DNA from: Apostichopus japonicus
Taxonomy: Eukaryota > Echinodermata > Holothuroidea > Aspidochirotida > Stichopodidae
DNA: 64,000 bases
NCBI RefSeq assembly: GCF_037975245.1
Contig: NC_092575.1
Location: 3,291,001-3,355,000, forward strand
Reading direction: 5' to 3'
Position 1 is the stretch's first letter. Each line of letters begins with the position of its first letter. The position numbers and the translations under genes are program-made. Below, piece by piece: positions 49,359 to 59,899 of this stretch. The notes under the pieces are model-generated. The model made no database searches. It was given only the letters and a program-made list of their open reading frames with translations, and was not told where the DNA came from.

Positions 49359-50324
49359 CTGAAATGAGAACAAAAAAAAAACAGAAGTTGAATGAATAAT
49401 TGAAGCAGAAGACAAGGAAACAGGATTTTTCACTGATATTTACTCAAACAAGTCTTCTCAAATCCTATGCTGCAGTAAACGACTTGTATTTTGCTCAATT
49501 CTCCTGTACCTGAGGGTCTATTTATTGCAGATTTCAAAAGGATTTACGGAAACAGAACACCATACATCAATTGGTTTGGATGATTTATCACAACACTGCT
49601 GTATTTATCACAGTAATGGCTAATCATAGTAATCGCAAACCTTGTTTTCTTAAACATATTAAGTTACTCTGTAGCTCATAATCGGCAGTCATTTTCACTA
49701 CGCTTAAGTGACCACGAACGTGGCAGAAGCCCGCAAGGGCTTATGAATTGCAACTTTCAGGTTGGGTGGCTTCTTCTATTTAAACGTTTTAACTTAAATT
49801 TTGATTTATCTAATATTTGTAGAAAATGATCAAACATGTTATAGTCATCTGCTCATAATCACATCCAAATACTTTTACCCCTGACTTGTACCTAATGTAG
49901 ATTTATATGAAACCAATCAAGTCTAACACAGGAAACAGCCTGCCAAACTACAAAATTGCAATGTGAACCTACTTAGTTTAGCCATAGCTATTACAACAAC
50001 AGTGCTGTTTTTGTGCAACAAGACACATATGCATAAGTTGTGGAAATGACATTTTGCAGGAATAAAAAATAGTTTATCTGATGAAGAAGATCAGATTCAG
50101 GACATACTGCATTGTCAATTTTCAAAACCTTATTTGTTTTTAATGGTTTGTCAGAGAAGACACGAAATGGTCAAATGTTAAGACTGCTAAACGCGACTGG
50201 ATGTTACCCCAGCAGTTTTTTAAATGATAATGTCATGGATGGTATGCCTCTGTATGCCTCTAATAAGCTTCTGCTGAAGATTGCGAAAGGTCAAGATTTT
50301 GCCAGGTTGAAGCCCTGTCAGCTT
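49359..50324. other. Gap with SINE tail fragment
   Basis: Contains a SINE tail fragment at 49702-49773 and otherwise unremarkable AT-rich sequence. Upstream exons of the membrane protein gene may lie here or beyond the LINE, but none could be fixed. Confidence 0.4.
49702..49773 (-). mobile_element. SINE tail fragment
   Basis: About 72 bases closely matching 10686-10758, the tail of the minus-strand SINE, including CCCGCAAGGGCTTATG. It lacks the tRNA-like head, so it is a truncated copy. Confidence 0.65.
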
Positions 50325-50585
50325 AAGTCAACATGTCTATAACCAATCACCCAGTATGAAATGGTACATGTACCTACAATCATTCACCCAGGATGAAGTG
50401 GAATGTCTACAACCAATCACCCAGTACAAAATGGTACATGTCAACAACCAACCACCCAGTATGAAGTGCTACATGGCTACAACCAATCACCCAGCACAAA
50501 GTGCTACATACTGTATCTACAACTGACCACCCAGTACCATCAGTATGAAGTGGTACATGTCTATTACCAATCAACCATCATGAAA
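50325..50585. repeat. 35-bp minisatellite, left block
   Basis: About seven degenerate units built on ACATGTCTACAACCAATCAC followed by CCAGTATGAAGTGGT. The array is the same as at 53074-53420 and is interrupted by the LINE between. Confidence 0.9.
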
Positions 50586-53073
50586 TTATTATTATTATTA
50601 TTATTTATTGAATTTCATATAGCGCAACCCCAACAAAGTTTTCGGTTGCGCTTAACATCAAAATACAAAGATAGAAAAACCAATTATAAGAAAATAAGAT
50701 CTCAAATGGCGTAGAAAAATATACTAGATGAATGTACAAAAATATACAATTGCTATGAAATTCAAAGAGAAAAATAGAAAATGCAAAATGTTATATAAAA
50801 TGTAAAAGAGAAATTCAAAAATATGAAATATAAAGAATACAAAAATTGAAAAATTGAATATAAAAGTGATTAGCCAGGAAATAAATATGTTTTGAGTTTT
50901 CTTTTAAAAATTGCAAGATTCTCAGAATGTTTGACATGGTTAGGTAATTTATTCCATTGCTCGGCGCCAAATACACTTATTGCTCTTGAAGCAAAAGTGG
51001 CCCTCTGTGTTCGTGGAATGATCAGTTTATAAAGAATATTATTTGAACGTAGAGACCTACTAGATTGTGGTGCTAAAGTGAATCTAGATATAAGATATTG
51101 AGGAGCAGATTTATCAACAACGCATTTAAAGACCAGCGTTAATATTTTGTGCAGAATTCTTTGTCTGATGGGAAGCCAATGCAACTCCTTTAAAGCTTCA
51201 GAAGCACTATCCTCCTTTCCTCTTTTCAGAACAAGTTTGGCAGCCATGTTTTGAATTCTCTGAAGCATCATAATAACAACATTTGGTAGATTAGCATAGA
51301 GGGAGTTAGCATAATCTAAGTGACTTATCACTAGTCCTAAAACAATAGTATGGCAAGCATCCTTGGTTAGTAAATGTCTAATGTTTCTTACAAGTCGAAG
51401 TCCTGCCATGGCAGCTCTACATTTGGCAGCAATGTGAGTCTTCAACGTTAAATGAGAGTCCAGATATGCGCCTAAATATTTTACACAATTTGAACTAAAT
51501 ACGGTAGTGTTATTGATACAAATACTGTCTAAAGCACACTTAGATAATAATTTCTTCGATCCAACTTGTATATATTCAGTTTTAGTTTCGTTCAGTTTTA
51601 GTCTATTCTGGTCCATCCAAACTTTTACATCCCTCATAGTTGTTGAAATTTCATTTCTGACTGTGTTTGCCTCATCGAAGGTTGGTTTATGCGATTGTTT
51701 AATTGCATGATCATCCGCATAGCCATGTAATTGGAATGAATCCGGAATGACGTATCGCAATGTGCTTGCATATGCCGAGTACAAAACAGGTCCTAACAGA
51801 CTTCCTTGTGGGACACTGAAATCCAGTCTTTTGGAAGATGATAATGACCCATTGATATTTACACAACATTGTCTGTCAGAGAGATAATTTGCAAACCATT
51901 CTAAAGAAATTTTACCAAGCCCATATTCATTTCCTAGCACCTCCAATAACACTTTGTGGTCTACAGTATCAAACGCAGCCGAAAGGTCCATCAAGCACAT
52001 TTGTGTCACTTGCTGTTTCTCCATGGCCCATAACAAGTCGTCCAATAAGCTTACGAGAGCAGTCTCACAGCTGAAATTAGCTCGGTATGCAGACTGATAT
52101 GATGGAAGAGGAGCCGATGACTGAAAGTGCGAATTCAACTGTCCAAGTACCACTTTTTCGACTACTTTGGAAAGAATAGGGAGATTACTTACTGGTCTGT
52201 AGTTTGACAAATGTAAGCCCACGCCATGCTTTTTGATTAATGGTCGAATAATTGCTGTTTTCCATTCATTAGCAAACATACCATTTTCCAGAGAAAAATT
52301 TACAATCTTTGTAAGCGGGCTTATGACCACTCCCAAGACAGCCTTCAAGAGTGGTGTTGGTAAGATGTCAGATTGACATGTTTTTGATGACATACTGCTT
52401 ATAATACTAGCAAGTTCATCTTCTGTTACAATTGTAAAGGCAGTAAGATTTTGCGATATTTCTCTCATGGGCGGCTTGTAAAGTTCATTGTCATGAAGGT
52501 CGTTTCTTATACTTGTGATCTTTTGCAGAAAATAATCAGCAAAACTATTTGCAAGCGTATCATCATCTCGAAAGTCCGATGGCAATGGGTTATTAGCTTC
52601 TTGACCGGTGATTCTTTTAACCAGCGAGTAAAGGCGCTTTGTGTCTTTGCCGATTTCCTGAATTGAGTCGCTAATAACATTTTCTTTTGCAAACTTCAGC
52701 ATGGAAGAATATTTTGATTTTTCGTTTCTAAAAGATGTCCACGTTTCAGCAGATTTCCTTCTCTTCCAAATTTGCTCTTTGTTTCTCACCAATTGTTTTT
52801 GCTTTTTAAGTTCTGTTGTAAACCAAGGTTTCATTTTGCGTACACTAACGGCTTTAGTGATCAGTGGGGCATGATCGTCTAAGACAGACGTAAGATTTTC
52901 ATTGAAATTTGCTACATAATCATCAATATGTTCTACCGTGGGTGGGTTCTCTTTGAATCTGGTTTCGAGATCAGACGAAAAAGACTCTAAATCAATCGCT
53001 TTGAGTTTTCTAAAGGTGATTCTCTTTTGATGACGTTTGACTTGCTCCTTTAGATTTAAGGAAAATGCAATAA
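50586..53073 (-). mobile_element. 5'-truncated L2/CR1-type LINE with long open RT frame
   Basis: On the minus strand, one uninterrupted frame runs from the truncation at about 53073 to the stop at 50870, over 700 codons, with an internal ATG at 52834. It has RT motif A MDLSAAFDTVDH, motif B SVPQGSLLGPVLY, motif C GYADD, the thumb/connection word LHWLPIRQRI and the C-terminal AEQWNKLPNHVK typical of L2/CR1/Rex-like elements. The endonuclease half is missing. The 3' UTR carries a hairpin (AGCGCAACC ... GGTTGCGCT) and an (ATT)n-type tail on the plus strand at 50586-50610. An open frame of this length implies a fairly recent insertion. Confidence 0.92.
50870..52834 (-). CDS. LINE reverse transcriptase (within the L2/CR1-type element)
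   Basis: 654 codons from the internal ATG. The frame continues upstream without a stop to the truncation point, so the ATG is not the native start. It would prime reverse transcription at a nicked target. The catalytic aspartates of motif A (MDLSAAFD) and motif C (YADD) are present, but the copy cannot mobilise itself without the endonuclease. Confidence 0.9.
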   Translation of the reverse strand: MKPWFTTELKKQKQLVRNKEQIWKRRKSAETWTSFRNEKSKYSSMLKFAKENVISDSIQEIGKDTKRLYSLVKRITGQEANNPLPSDFRDDDTLANSFADYFLQKITSIRNDLHDNELYKPPMREISQNLTAFTIVTEDELASIISSMSSKTCQSDILPTPLLKAVLGVVISPLTKIVNFSLENGMFANEWKTAIIRPLIKKHGVGLHLSNYRPVSNLPILSKVVEKVVLGQLNSHFQSSAPLPSYQSAYRANFSCETALVSLLDDLLWAMEKQQVTQMCLMDLSAAFDTVDHKVLLEVLGNEYGLGKISLEWFANYLSDRQCCVNINGSLSSSKRLDFSVPQGSLLGPVLYSAYASTLRYVIPDSFQLHGYADDHAIKQSHKPTFDEANTVRNEISTTMRDVKVWMDQNRLKLNETKTEYIQVGSKKLLSKCALDSICINNTTVFSSNCVKYLGAYLDSHLTLKTHIAAKCRAAMAGLRLVRNIRHLLTKDACHTIVLGLVISHLDYANSLYANLPNVVIMMLQRIQNMAAKLVLKRGKEDSASEALKELHWLPIRQRILHKILTLVFKCVVDKSAPQYLISRFTLAPQSSRSLRSNNILYKLIIPRTQRATFASRAISVFGAEQWNKLPNHVKHSENLAIFKRKLKTYLFPG

Positions 53074-53420
53074 TGGTACATGTCTACAACCAATCACCCA
53101 GCATAAAGTGCTACATGTCTACAACCAATCACCCAGCATAAAGTGCTGCATGTCTACAACCAACCACCCAGTATGAAGTGCTACATGTCTACAACCAATC
53201 ACCCAGCACAAAGTGCTACATGTCTGCAACCAATCACCCAGCACAGAGTGCTTCATACCTACAACCAACCACACAGTATGAAGTGGTTCACGTCTACAAC
53301 CAACCACCCAGTATGATTTGGTACATGTACCTTCAATCAATCATCCAGCACGCAGTGGAATGTCTACAATAAATCACCCAGCATGAAGTGGTACATGTCT
53401 AAAACCAATCACCCATTTTG
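53074..53420. repeat. 35-bp minisatellite, right block
   Basis: About ten units of the array found at 50325-50585, resuming in phase (TGGTACATGTCTACAACC) after the LINE. Variation is mainly in the CAGTATGAAGTGGT half, with CAGCATAAAGTGCT as the alternative form. Confidence 0.9.
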
Positions 53421-53472
53421 ACTGGTTGGAAGTGCAAACAGTATTAAATGAAGGTACTGGAAAGAATAAGAG

Positions 53473-55402
53473 CTAATTTTTTGATGGCTTACTCTTGATG
53501 GAATCCTGGACATCAGGTGTGCTCTCTCTTTCATTCCACCCAACATGTGTAGTACTGCCATTAAACACAAATTCGCTTCGGTAATTCTCTGGCTTTGATG
53601 ATTCTTCGATCGGCTCATTCGGCTGCAATGAGAATACAAAGTAAACAATGAATATAAGTGTGAAAAAGGAGACTTGACATGTCGGTGGTGACATCATGGT
53701 GTGACAGGACATCATGGTGTGACAGGACACCATGCTTTATATGTGTACATTGTGAATGGCAGTGGTACGGACTCAACTTTTTCGGAATGCTGTTAATAAT
53801 CTATTTTAAGCAACAGCTCATAAACAAACATTTTATCTATTCACTGATTAGTTGAATTCGAACTAGTGGATTTGGGGAACTGCATGTGATTAATTTGAAA
53901 TGAGACAGAATGTCAGAAAGATACTCTTCTCATTATCTGCAGAAGTCCTTAATTACTCGCCAATTCATGCTCTTGGCAGGGGAAAAAATTGGTTAATTTC
54001 TTAGTTTGCTGAATTTTTTTGTCATGAATACCTGCAAAAAACTTGATGGCCATGTCAAGACCGTGGCAAATCGGCGACAAAACAAAAAAGCTGCTTTAAA
54101 ATAGTTTATTTGTTAAAAATTTATATCTCTGAAAACCATTTATGATATGTAAATTGTACACTAAAATCTGTGTGGAAACCTTTCATGATATGTATAATGG
54201 TGACAATGTCACCTCCTCAGCATAGGCCTAGATGTAAATTTTAATCACCTGTTTTTATCTTAACTCTGATAACTCGAGCAAACCATGCTTCTTTAACTTT
54301 GCATAGACAACAGAAAAACCCTTGCATGACCTAATGGTCTGAACATTAGACTAAGTTGTCCTGCCACTTTGTGCTCTACTGACCACACATGGCAAAAAAA
54401 CCTACACAACTTCTGCATGTAGAGAAAATTTTAGGACTTTGCCCCCCCCCCACCCCCTGTTGCCCTTGTAAATTGTAATCACTAAGCTAGACATACACAT
54501 CGTGATGCATTGTCATATCCACCCTGTCTTGAAAAACCTGCACTGGCTACCTGTAAAATATCGTATTATGTATAAACTTCTCCTTATTGTTTATAAATCA
54601 CTTAAAGGACATGGTTCAAATGTATATTTCTGACTTATTACATATTTATGTCCCCTCTCATAATCTGAGATCCACCTCTCAATTTTTATTATCTGAAATT
54701 AAGTCCAAACATTCTTGGGGGGGGGGGGGGTAGGTCATTTATCGTTTCTGCCCCTCGCTTATGGAATCAACTTCCCTTAAAAATCAGACAAGCATCTACT
54801 CTCTCTAACTTTAAAAAGAGCATCAAATCCCACTTAATGACAAAAGCTTTTATATAATCTTGAAACATTAAGTTTTTCTTTTGTCATTGTTTTGTATTAT
54901 TTTGTATTTTATTTGTATCATTTCTAATTGTCAATTGCGCCATGAACATTCTTTGAGTGGTGTGTGCGCATTACAAGTCATATTACTATTATTATTACAG
55001 TATGACAAGTGGCAGTTCAAACATGGACACTTTCAAACAGTTTATTAAGATCAACCAAACACTTAAAACTCTGACCAGTATTGATCGTGCTCTAATCAAT
55101 GACCATACAATTTTTTCACCTCCACCAGGCACCAAATCTATAACGGGTTCTTGCATTCCCTAGTAAAGGCAGCCTTTTACACTGCAGCCTTATACAAAGA
55201 GTCTGATGTTCCACCAAGACATCTTATTCCTTTTGCAAGTAAAAGCATCAAATATAATAACATGTATGCAACTTGGAAAAAAAGAATGTTGAATACTGAG
55301 GCACACTTGAACCATGTAAGGGTTTTTGGGTGGAATTAAAAAAAAACTTACCGTCTTCAAGTCCTCCTCACAATGACAGGCCGCTGTATTCTTGCTTTCC
55401 AT
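53473..55402 (-). CDS. Possible small two-exon gene, unrecognised
   Basis: Exon 1 is 55352-55402: MESKNTAACHCEEDLKT, then the donor ACG|GTAAGT, with an acceptor TTTTACAG six bases before the ATG. Exon 2 is 53473-53622, following TTCTCATTGCAG; it encodes PNEPIEESSKPENYRSEF and on to a stop after SIKSKPSKN. Joined in phase 0 they give 66 residues, acidic and polar, with no signal peptide or membrane segment. No family is recognised. Further exons between the two cannot be excluded. Support is splice-site quality plus coding-like composition, so this remains a candidate. Confidence 0.45.
53690..53731. repeat. 18-bp short tandem repeat
   Basis: Two to three copies of GACATCATGGTGTGACAG in the intron upstream of the second exon of the small candidate gene. 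Confidence 0.8.
53775..54099 (-). mobile_element. TTAA-2 MITE, copy 2 (inverted, truncated)
   Basis: Reads on the minus strand from TTAAAGCAGC at 54099. It matches the element at 21410-21989 over about 320 bases (TTTTGTCGCC, CCCCTGCCAA, GGCGAGTAATTAAGGA, CAGATAATGAGAA). The far end is lost, so only one terminus remains. Confidence 0.75.
54520..54995 (+). mobile_element. LINE (L2/CR1-like) 3' end fragment
   Basis: Plus-strand frames give LHWLPVKYRIMYKLLL, APRLWNQLPLKIRQ and FKKSIKSHL, the C-terminal RT region of L2/CR1-type LINEs. They are followed by a GCGC-paired 3' hairpin and an (ATT)n tail near 54985-54998. A poly-G run interrupts the frame at 54717-54731. This is an old, 5'-truncated copy. 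Confidence 0.75.
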
Positions 55403-55879
55403 TTTGTCTGTAAAAGCTGAAAAAGAGGAGAAAAACATGAATAAAATGAAAAACAAAAAGTTGCTGGGTGAATAAATGATAGGCCTAACGAAAAACATGC
55501 TTTTCACCTGGCAGCCAGACAAATCAGGCATACTGCCCCCGTTTTTCGTCTGGCTGCTGAGTGACAAAATAAAACTGTTTTTAATATATGCAACTCTGAA
55601 CAGTCCAAAGATGCTTTTACCGAATTATCACCCAGGGAATCCATGTGAGAGCTATGGTCATTTCGCCCAACCATTTCTTTACTCATATTCAGTCAGAATA
55701 ATATCACTTTTCTATTTCACTAGTTTAATTTGATTTATTTTGGGTTATATTATTGGTAGGTAAATAAAGTGATGTCCGTTCGATATCGATCGGAGTCTGT
55801 GCAGTTAGGCAATGAGCCGTTTGCATGTTTGAGGAACTGTATACAGTAGTTGTCATCTTTCTGGAGCATTGAGTGGCCC

Positions 55880-56040
55880 GACTTCAAGTTTCCTTAATAT
55901 TCGGTTCGTATCTTGTAACGTTAACAATTCCCGAACGTTTCCTTACTAATGTTATACAAACTAAAGGACTTCAAGTTTCCTTAATATTCAGTTCGTATCC
56001 TGTAACGTTAACACTTCCTGAAGGTTTCCTTATTAAATTG
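55880..56040. repeat. 87-bp tandem duplication
   Basis: Two adjacent copies starting GACTTCAAGTTTCCTTAATA at 55880 and 55967, about 85-90% alike by eye. A degenerate GTTGGGCGAAATG repeat follows at about 56095-56165. Confidence 0.85.
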
Positions 56041-56175
56041 ACCAATATGGAAGTATCATATTTAATCAATGTTGGTCTAAATGACCAGCAAGATTGGGCT
56101 AAATGACCATGCTGGTTGGGCGAAATGGTACAGTAAGGTTGGGCGAAATGGCAGTTGGGCGAAGTGACCAGCTTC

Positions 56176-56895
56176 CATCTCAAGACAGGGAAAGGACCAG
56201 ATCAATAGTAGTTCCAGAAACATGAGTAGCACCATGTACATGCTGCACAAACCCCATCATGTCTATGATGTCAAGGAAGACTTTGCAAGTGCATCATGTT
56301 GGATATTTACATGACAGTTAAAATCTCCCATGAGAATTGCAGGTTAGTTTGCTGCAGTTATACTTTCCAGAAAATCAGAAAACTCATCAATGAACACTCG
56401 TTTTATAGGAGGTGGGGCATAGATGATATAGAGATCGAAGGATTTTCCACCAGAGGTATTGAGGCACAACATGCACTCAAAAGAGTTGAAAATAGCGGTC
56501 ATACTAATTAGCGTCAACAGGCCCATTTCACGACTGAAACCATCGTGCATACATATTTTTCACGGGAAAAAATGTTTTTTCGTAAAAATAGTCAACTTTC
56601 TTTGTCCGTAGAATTGGACGACGTGATGCTATTGCGCTAGAGCAATGACTTTGGACCGCACCATTATGATATGGGTGGGGAAAAATATGTATGCACTATG
56701 GTTCCAGTCAGTTTTAAACGTATTTCCTGATACACTCTGCTTACAACCATTGTATTTGATGGTATTTTAAACTTGTTGTCTTGAGTTTCTCGTGAAATGG
56801 GCCTGTTGACGCTTATTAGTATGACCCGAAAATAGAGACTGCGTTTTTACTGACACTGACAATCCATATTAAACTCATCAATTCAAATATATAAC
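56176..56895 (-). mobile_element. LINE endonuclease fragment, interrupted by a MITE
   Basis: Minus-strand frames read KNAVSIF | NSFECMLCLN, then FDLYIIYAPPP, AILMGDFNCHVNIQH and HVSGTTIDLVLS. These are the YRPP, GDFN and GHTLDL-like motifs of the apurinic endonuclease of L2/CR1-type LINEs. The frame is contiguous across the insertion at 56496-56827 once one copy of the 8-bp duplication is discounted. Both ends are truncated. Confidence 0.8.
56496..56827. mobile_element. 332-bp MITE with GAAAATAG target duplication
   Basis: Target duplication GAAAATAG at 56488-56495 and 56828-56835. Terminal inverted repeats begin CGGTCATACTAATTAGCG (left) and GGGTCATACTAATAAGCG (right) and continue through GTCAACAGGCCCATTTCACG. 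A second inner inverted pair contains TGCATACATATTTTTC. No coding capacity. The 8-bp duplication suggests a hAT-, P- or Merlin-like parent. Confidence 0.9.
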
Positions 56896-57453
56896 TCTGC
56901 TTGACTGTTAACAGTTTAGGTTGCCTGCTGTATCGTTGCTACTGCTAGTAATATTTGAAGGTGCATCAACTACGAAGGTGCGTCAATTATGAAGCTTTTA
57001 CTGAACTAAAGTAGTAGTCTAAACTTAACCTTAGTCTAGACTAGGCATAGGCCTATACCAGTTAACGCACTAGCCCTAGCCTAAGTAACGGAAAGCCTAC
57101 TGAAGGCCTAGCTTACGTTTCCGGATGTCAACCCCGGGCCCTAGCCTAAAGCCATACAAGTTAAATGCTTAAGTATGCTCACCAACTGGGGGAGTTAAGG
57201 ATTGTTTTGCTTTCCAAAGTTGTCACCGACAACGATTCAATTTCACTAGATGATATCGCACGTGGGCTGTACCGCTGTTGTGAATTAGACACAGATTTCT
57301 GCATATGTCACTGTGTAAAGTACAAGCACTGCAAGTAACTGCAAGTCATTGAAGACTGATGTGAAGTAAGTTACTTATTCCGCGTTCCTCGTTCGACATT
57401 CGACGAATATGGCAAGCAATGTGGGGTCAAACGCTTATGGTAGGCCATACGGG

Positions 57454-58910
57454 TATGGTAGGCCATACGGGAAATAATTGCTGATTTAATGTCCGTACGA
57501 AATAAAATTATTACCGGTATTAATTCTATTTAATACCGGCATTAATTCTCAGCCAATCACCATGCAGCTTCATATGCCGGAATTAAATATAATTAATACG
57601 GGCATTAAATATAATTAATACGGACATTAAATAGAATTAATACGGGCATTAAATATAATTAATACGGGCATTAATAAAATTAATACGCGCATTAAATAGA
57701 ATTAATACGGGTATTAAATAGAATTAATACGGGTATTAAATAGAATTAATACGCGCATTAAATAGAATTAATACGGGCATTAAATAGACCAATCACATCA
57801 GCAGGATTCTCACTTGGTCATCTGATCTGATCGCCGCGCCAACCTACAACTTACATTCTTCGAAGAATAACAAGACGGTTCAAAGCATTGCGAACTGATA
57901 AAACATCGGACTGGGATTGAGGGTCAACATTTGTCAATAACCTACAAGTATCGTTCGCTTCTCGACGAAAATCATGCAAAAATTGTTCTTTGTCTGTCAT
58001 GCGTGCCATTGCGTTGTATGTTGTACCTTGATTGCTAGCTACAACTACACTGCTCTCACGCTGGGGGATTAACACTAGCTCAGACTGAGCATGGTAACAA
58101 AATTCGCTGATGTGATTGGTCTATTTAATACCCGTATTAATTCTATTTAATGCCCGTATTAATTCTATTTAATACCCGTATTAATTCTATTTAATACCCG
58201 TATTAATTCTATTTAATACCCGTATTTATTATATTTAATGCCCGTATTAATTTTATTTAATACTGGCATATGAAGCTGCATGGTGATTGGCTGAGAATTA
58301 ATGCCAGTATTAAATAGAATTAATACCGGTAATAATTTTAATTCGTACGGACATTAAATCAGCAATTATTTCCCGTATATGGTAGGCCATACCAGTTCGC
58401 AATGCTTTGAACCGTCTTGTTGTTCTTATTTGAAGAGCAAAATAGTGCGGTGAACGTAAGTTGTAGGTTGGCACGGCGATCAGATCAGATGAACAAGGGA
58501 GAATCCTGCTGATGTGATTGGTCTATTTAATACCCGTATTAATTCTATTTAATACCCGTATTAATTCTATTTAATACCCGTATTAATTCTATTTAATACC
58601 CGTATTAATTCTATTTAATACCCGTATTAATTCTATTTAATACCCATATTAATTCTATTTAATGCCCGCATTAATTCTATTTAATGCGCGTATTAATTCT
58701 ATTAATGCCCGTATTAATTCTACTTAATGCTGGTATTAAATACGTTTAATGGACCGCATAAATAAGCATCGAGATGCGCTCACTTGATTGGACGATTTAT
58801 GTGGTACATAATTCGTATTTATGTGGTACATAATTCGGATATATGTCGGACATAATTCAGCAATTATGTCGGACATAATTCAGCAATTATTTCCCATGCG
58901 GCCTACCATA
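57454..58910. mobile_element. Family A composite copy (A1 plus extra half, A3) inserted in A2
   Basis: Begins TATGGTAGGCCATACGGG at 57454 and ends GCGGCCTACCATA at 58910, flanked by TACGGG (57448-57453 and 58911-58916). It contains a complete palindromic element to about 58391 with its core in reverse orientation. This is followed by a second, more diverged partial core (58395-58520) and another right arm. The extra half implies an unequal exchange or nested event inside the family. Confidence 0.75.
57851..58009 (-). CDS. 52-residue frame in family A core (copy in A1)
   Basis: MARMTDKEQFLHDFRREAN starts the frame, which ends LNRLVILRRM. It is acidic-basic and probably helical. It is identical at nucleotide level to 59900-60058. 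The 3' end reads GAAT|GTAAGTTG, a strong donor, so it may be a captured first exon. No family is recognised, and it is unlike any transposase I know. Confidence 0.4.
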   Translation of the reverse strand: MARMTDKEQFLHDFRREANDTCRLLTNVDPQSQSDVLSVRNALNRLVILRRM

Positions 58911-58916
58911 TACGGG

Positions 58917-59552
58917 TATGGCAAGCCGTGTGGGACAAACACTGCATAATATATCCGCGTATTAATTGGAATTTATACGCGTATTAATTGGAATATATAC
59001 GCGTATATATTATTAGCCAATCATATGGCTTAAATATATCCGCGTATTAATTCGAATATATACACGGTTATGGCAAGCCATGTGGGACAAACACTGCATA
59101 ATATATCCGCGTATTAATACGAATATATACGCGTATTAATTGGAATATATACGCGTATATATTATTAGCCAATCAGAAGTCTTGAATATATCCGCGCATT
59201 AATTCGAATATATATACGTATTAATTTCAATATATATGAGGATTAATTCGAATATATACACGTATTAATTCGAATATATACACGTATTAAATCAAATATA
59301 TCCTCGCATTAATTCGAAAACATGTGGGGATTAAATCCAATATATGCACGGATTAATTAGAATATACACATTTCCGCTCTTGCTGTGTACATATACCAAC
59401 GATAAATGTTTGGCGGGCTCGCGAGATCGCTTCAAAAAGCGAAACTTTACACATGTAGGCTACAACACAAGTATATTCGAATTAATACGCGTATATATTC
59501 GAATTAATACGCGGATATATTATGCAGTGTTTGTCCCACATGGCTTGCCATA
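58917..59552. mobile_element. Fold-back family B copy B1
   Basis: TATGGCAAGCCGTGTGGGAC at the left, CACATGGCTTGCCATA at the right, flanked by TACGGG (58911-58916 and 59553-59558). It has a long left arm of 22-bp units (ATTAATTCGAATATATACAC plus GT), a core from about 59365 with GCTCTTGCTGTGTACATA and TTTGGCGGGCTCGCGAGATC, and a short right arm. 636 bases, no transposase. It reused the same TACGGG hexamer as the preceding insertion. Confidence 0.9.
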
Positions 59553-59899
59553 TACGGGAAATAATTGCTGATTTAATGTCCGTACGAATTAAAATTATTA
59601 CCGGTATTAATTCTATTTAATACCGGCATTAATTCTCAGCCAATCACCATGCAGCTTCATATGCCGGTATTAAATATAATTAATACGGGTATTAAATATA
59701 ATTAATACGGGTATTAAATAGAATTAATACGGGCATTAAATAGAATTTATACGGGCATTAAATAGAATTAATACGGGTATTAAATAGACCAATCACATCA
59801 GCGAATTTTGTTACCATGCTCAGTCTGAGCTAGTGTTAATCCCCCAGCGTGAGAGCAGTGTATAGTTGTAGCTAGCAATCAAGGTACAACATACAACGC

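Noticed and set aside
50325-53420. Regularly spaced repeats as a CRISPR array
   Set aside because: Units are contiguous 35-bp minisatellite copies with no unique spacers, in a eukaryotic context.
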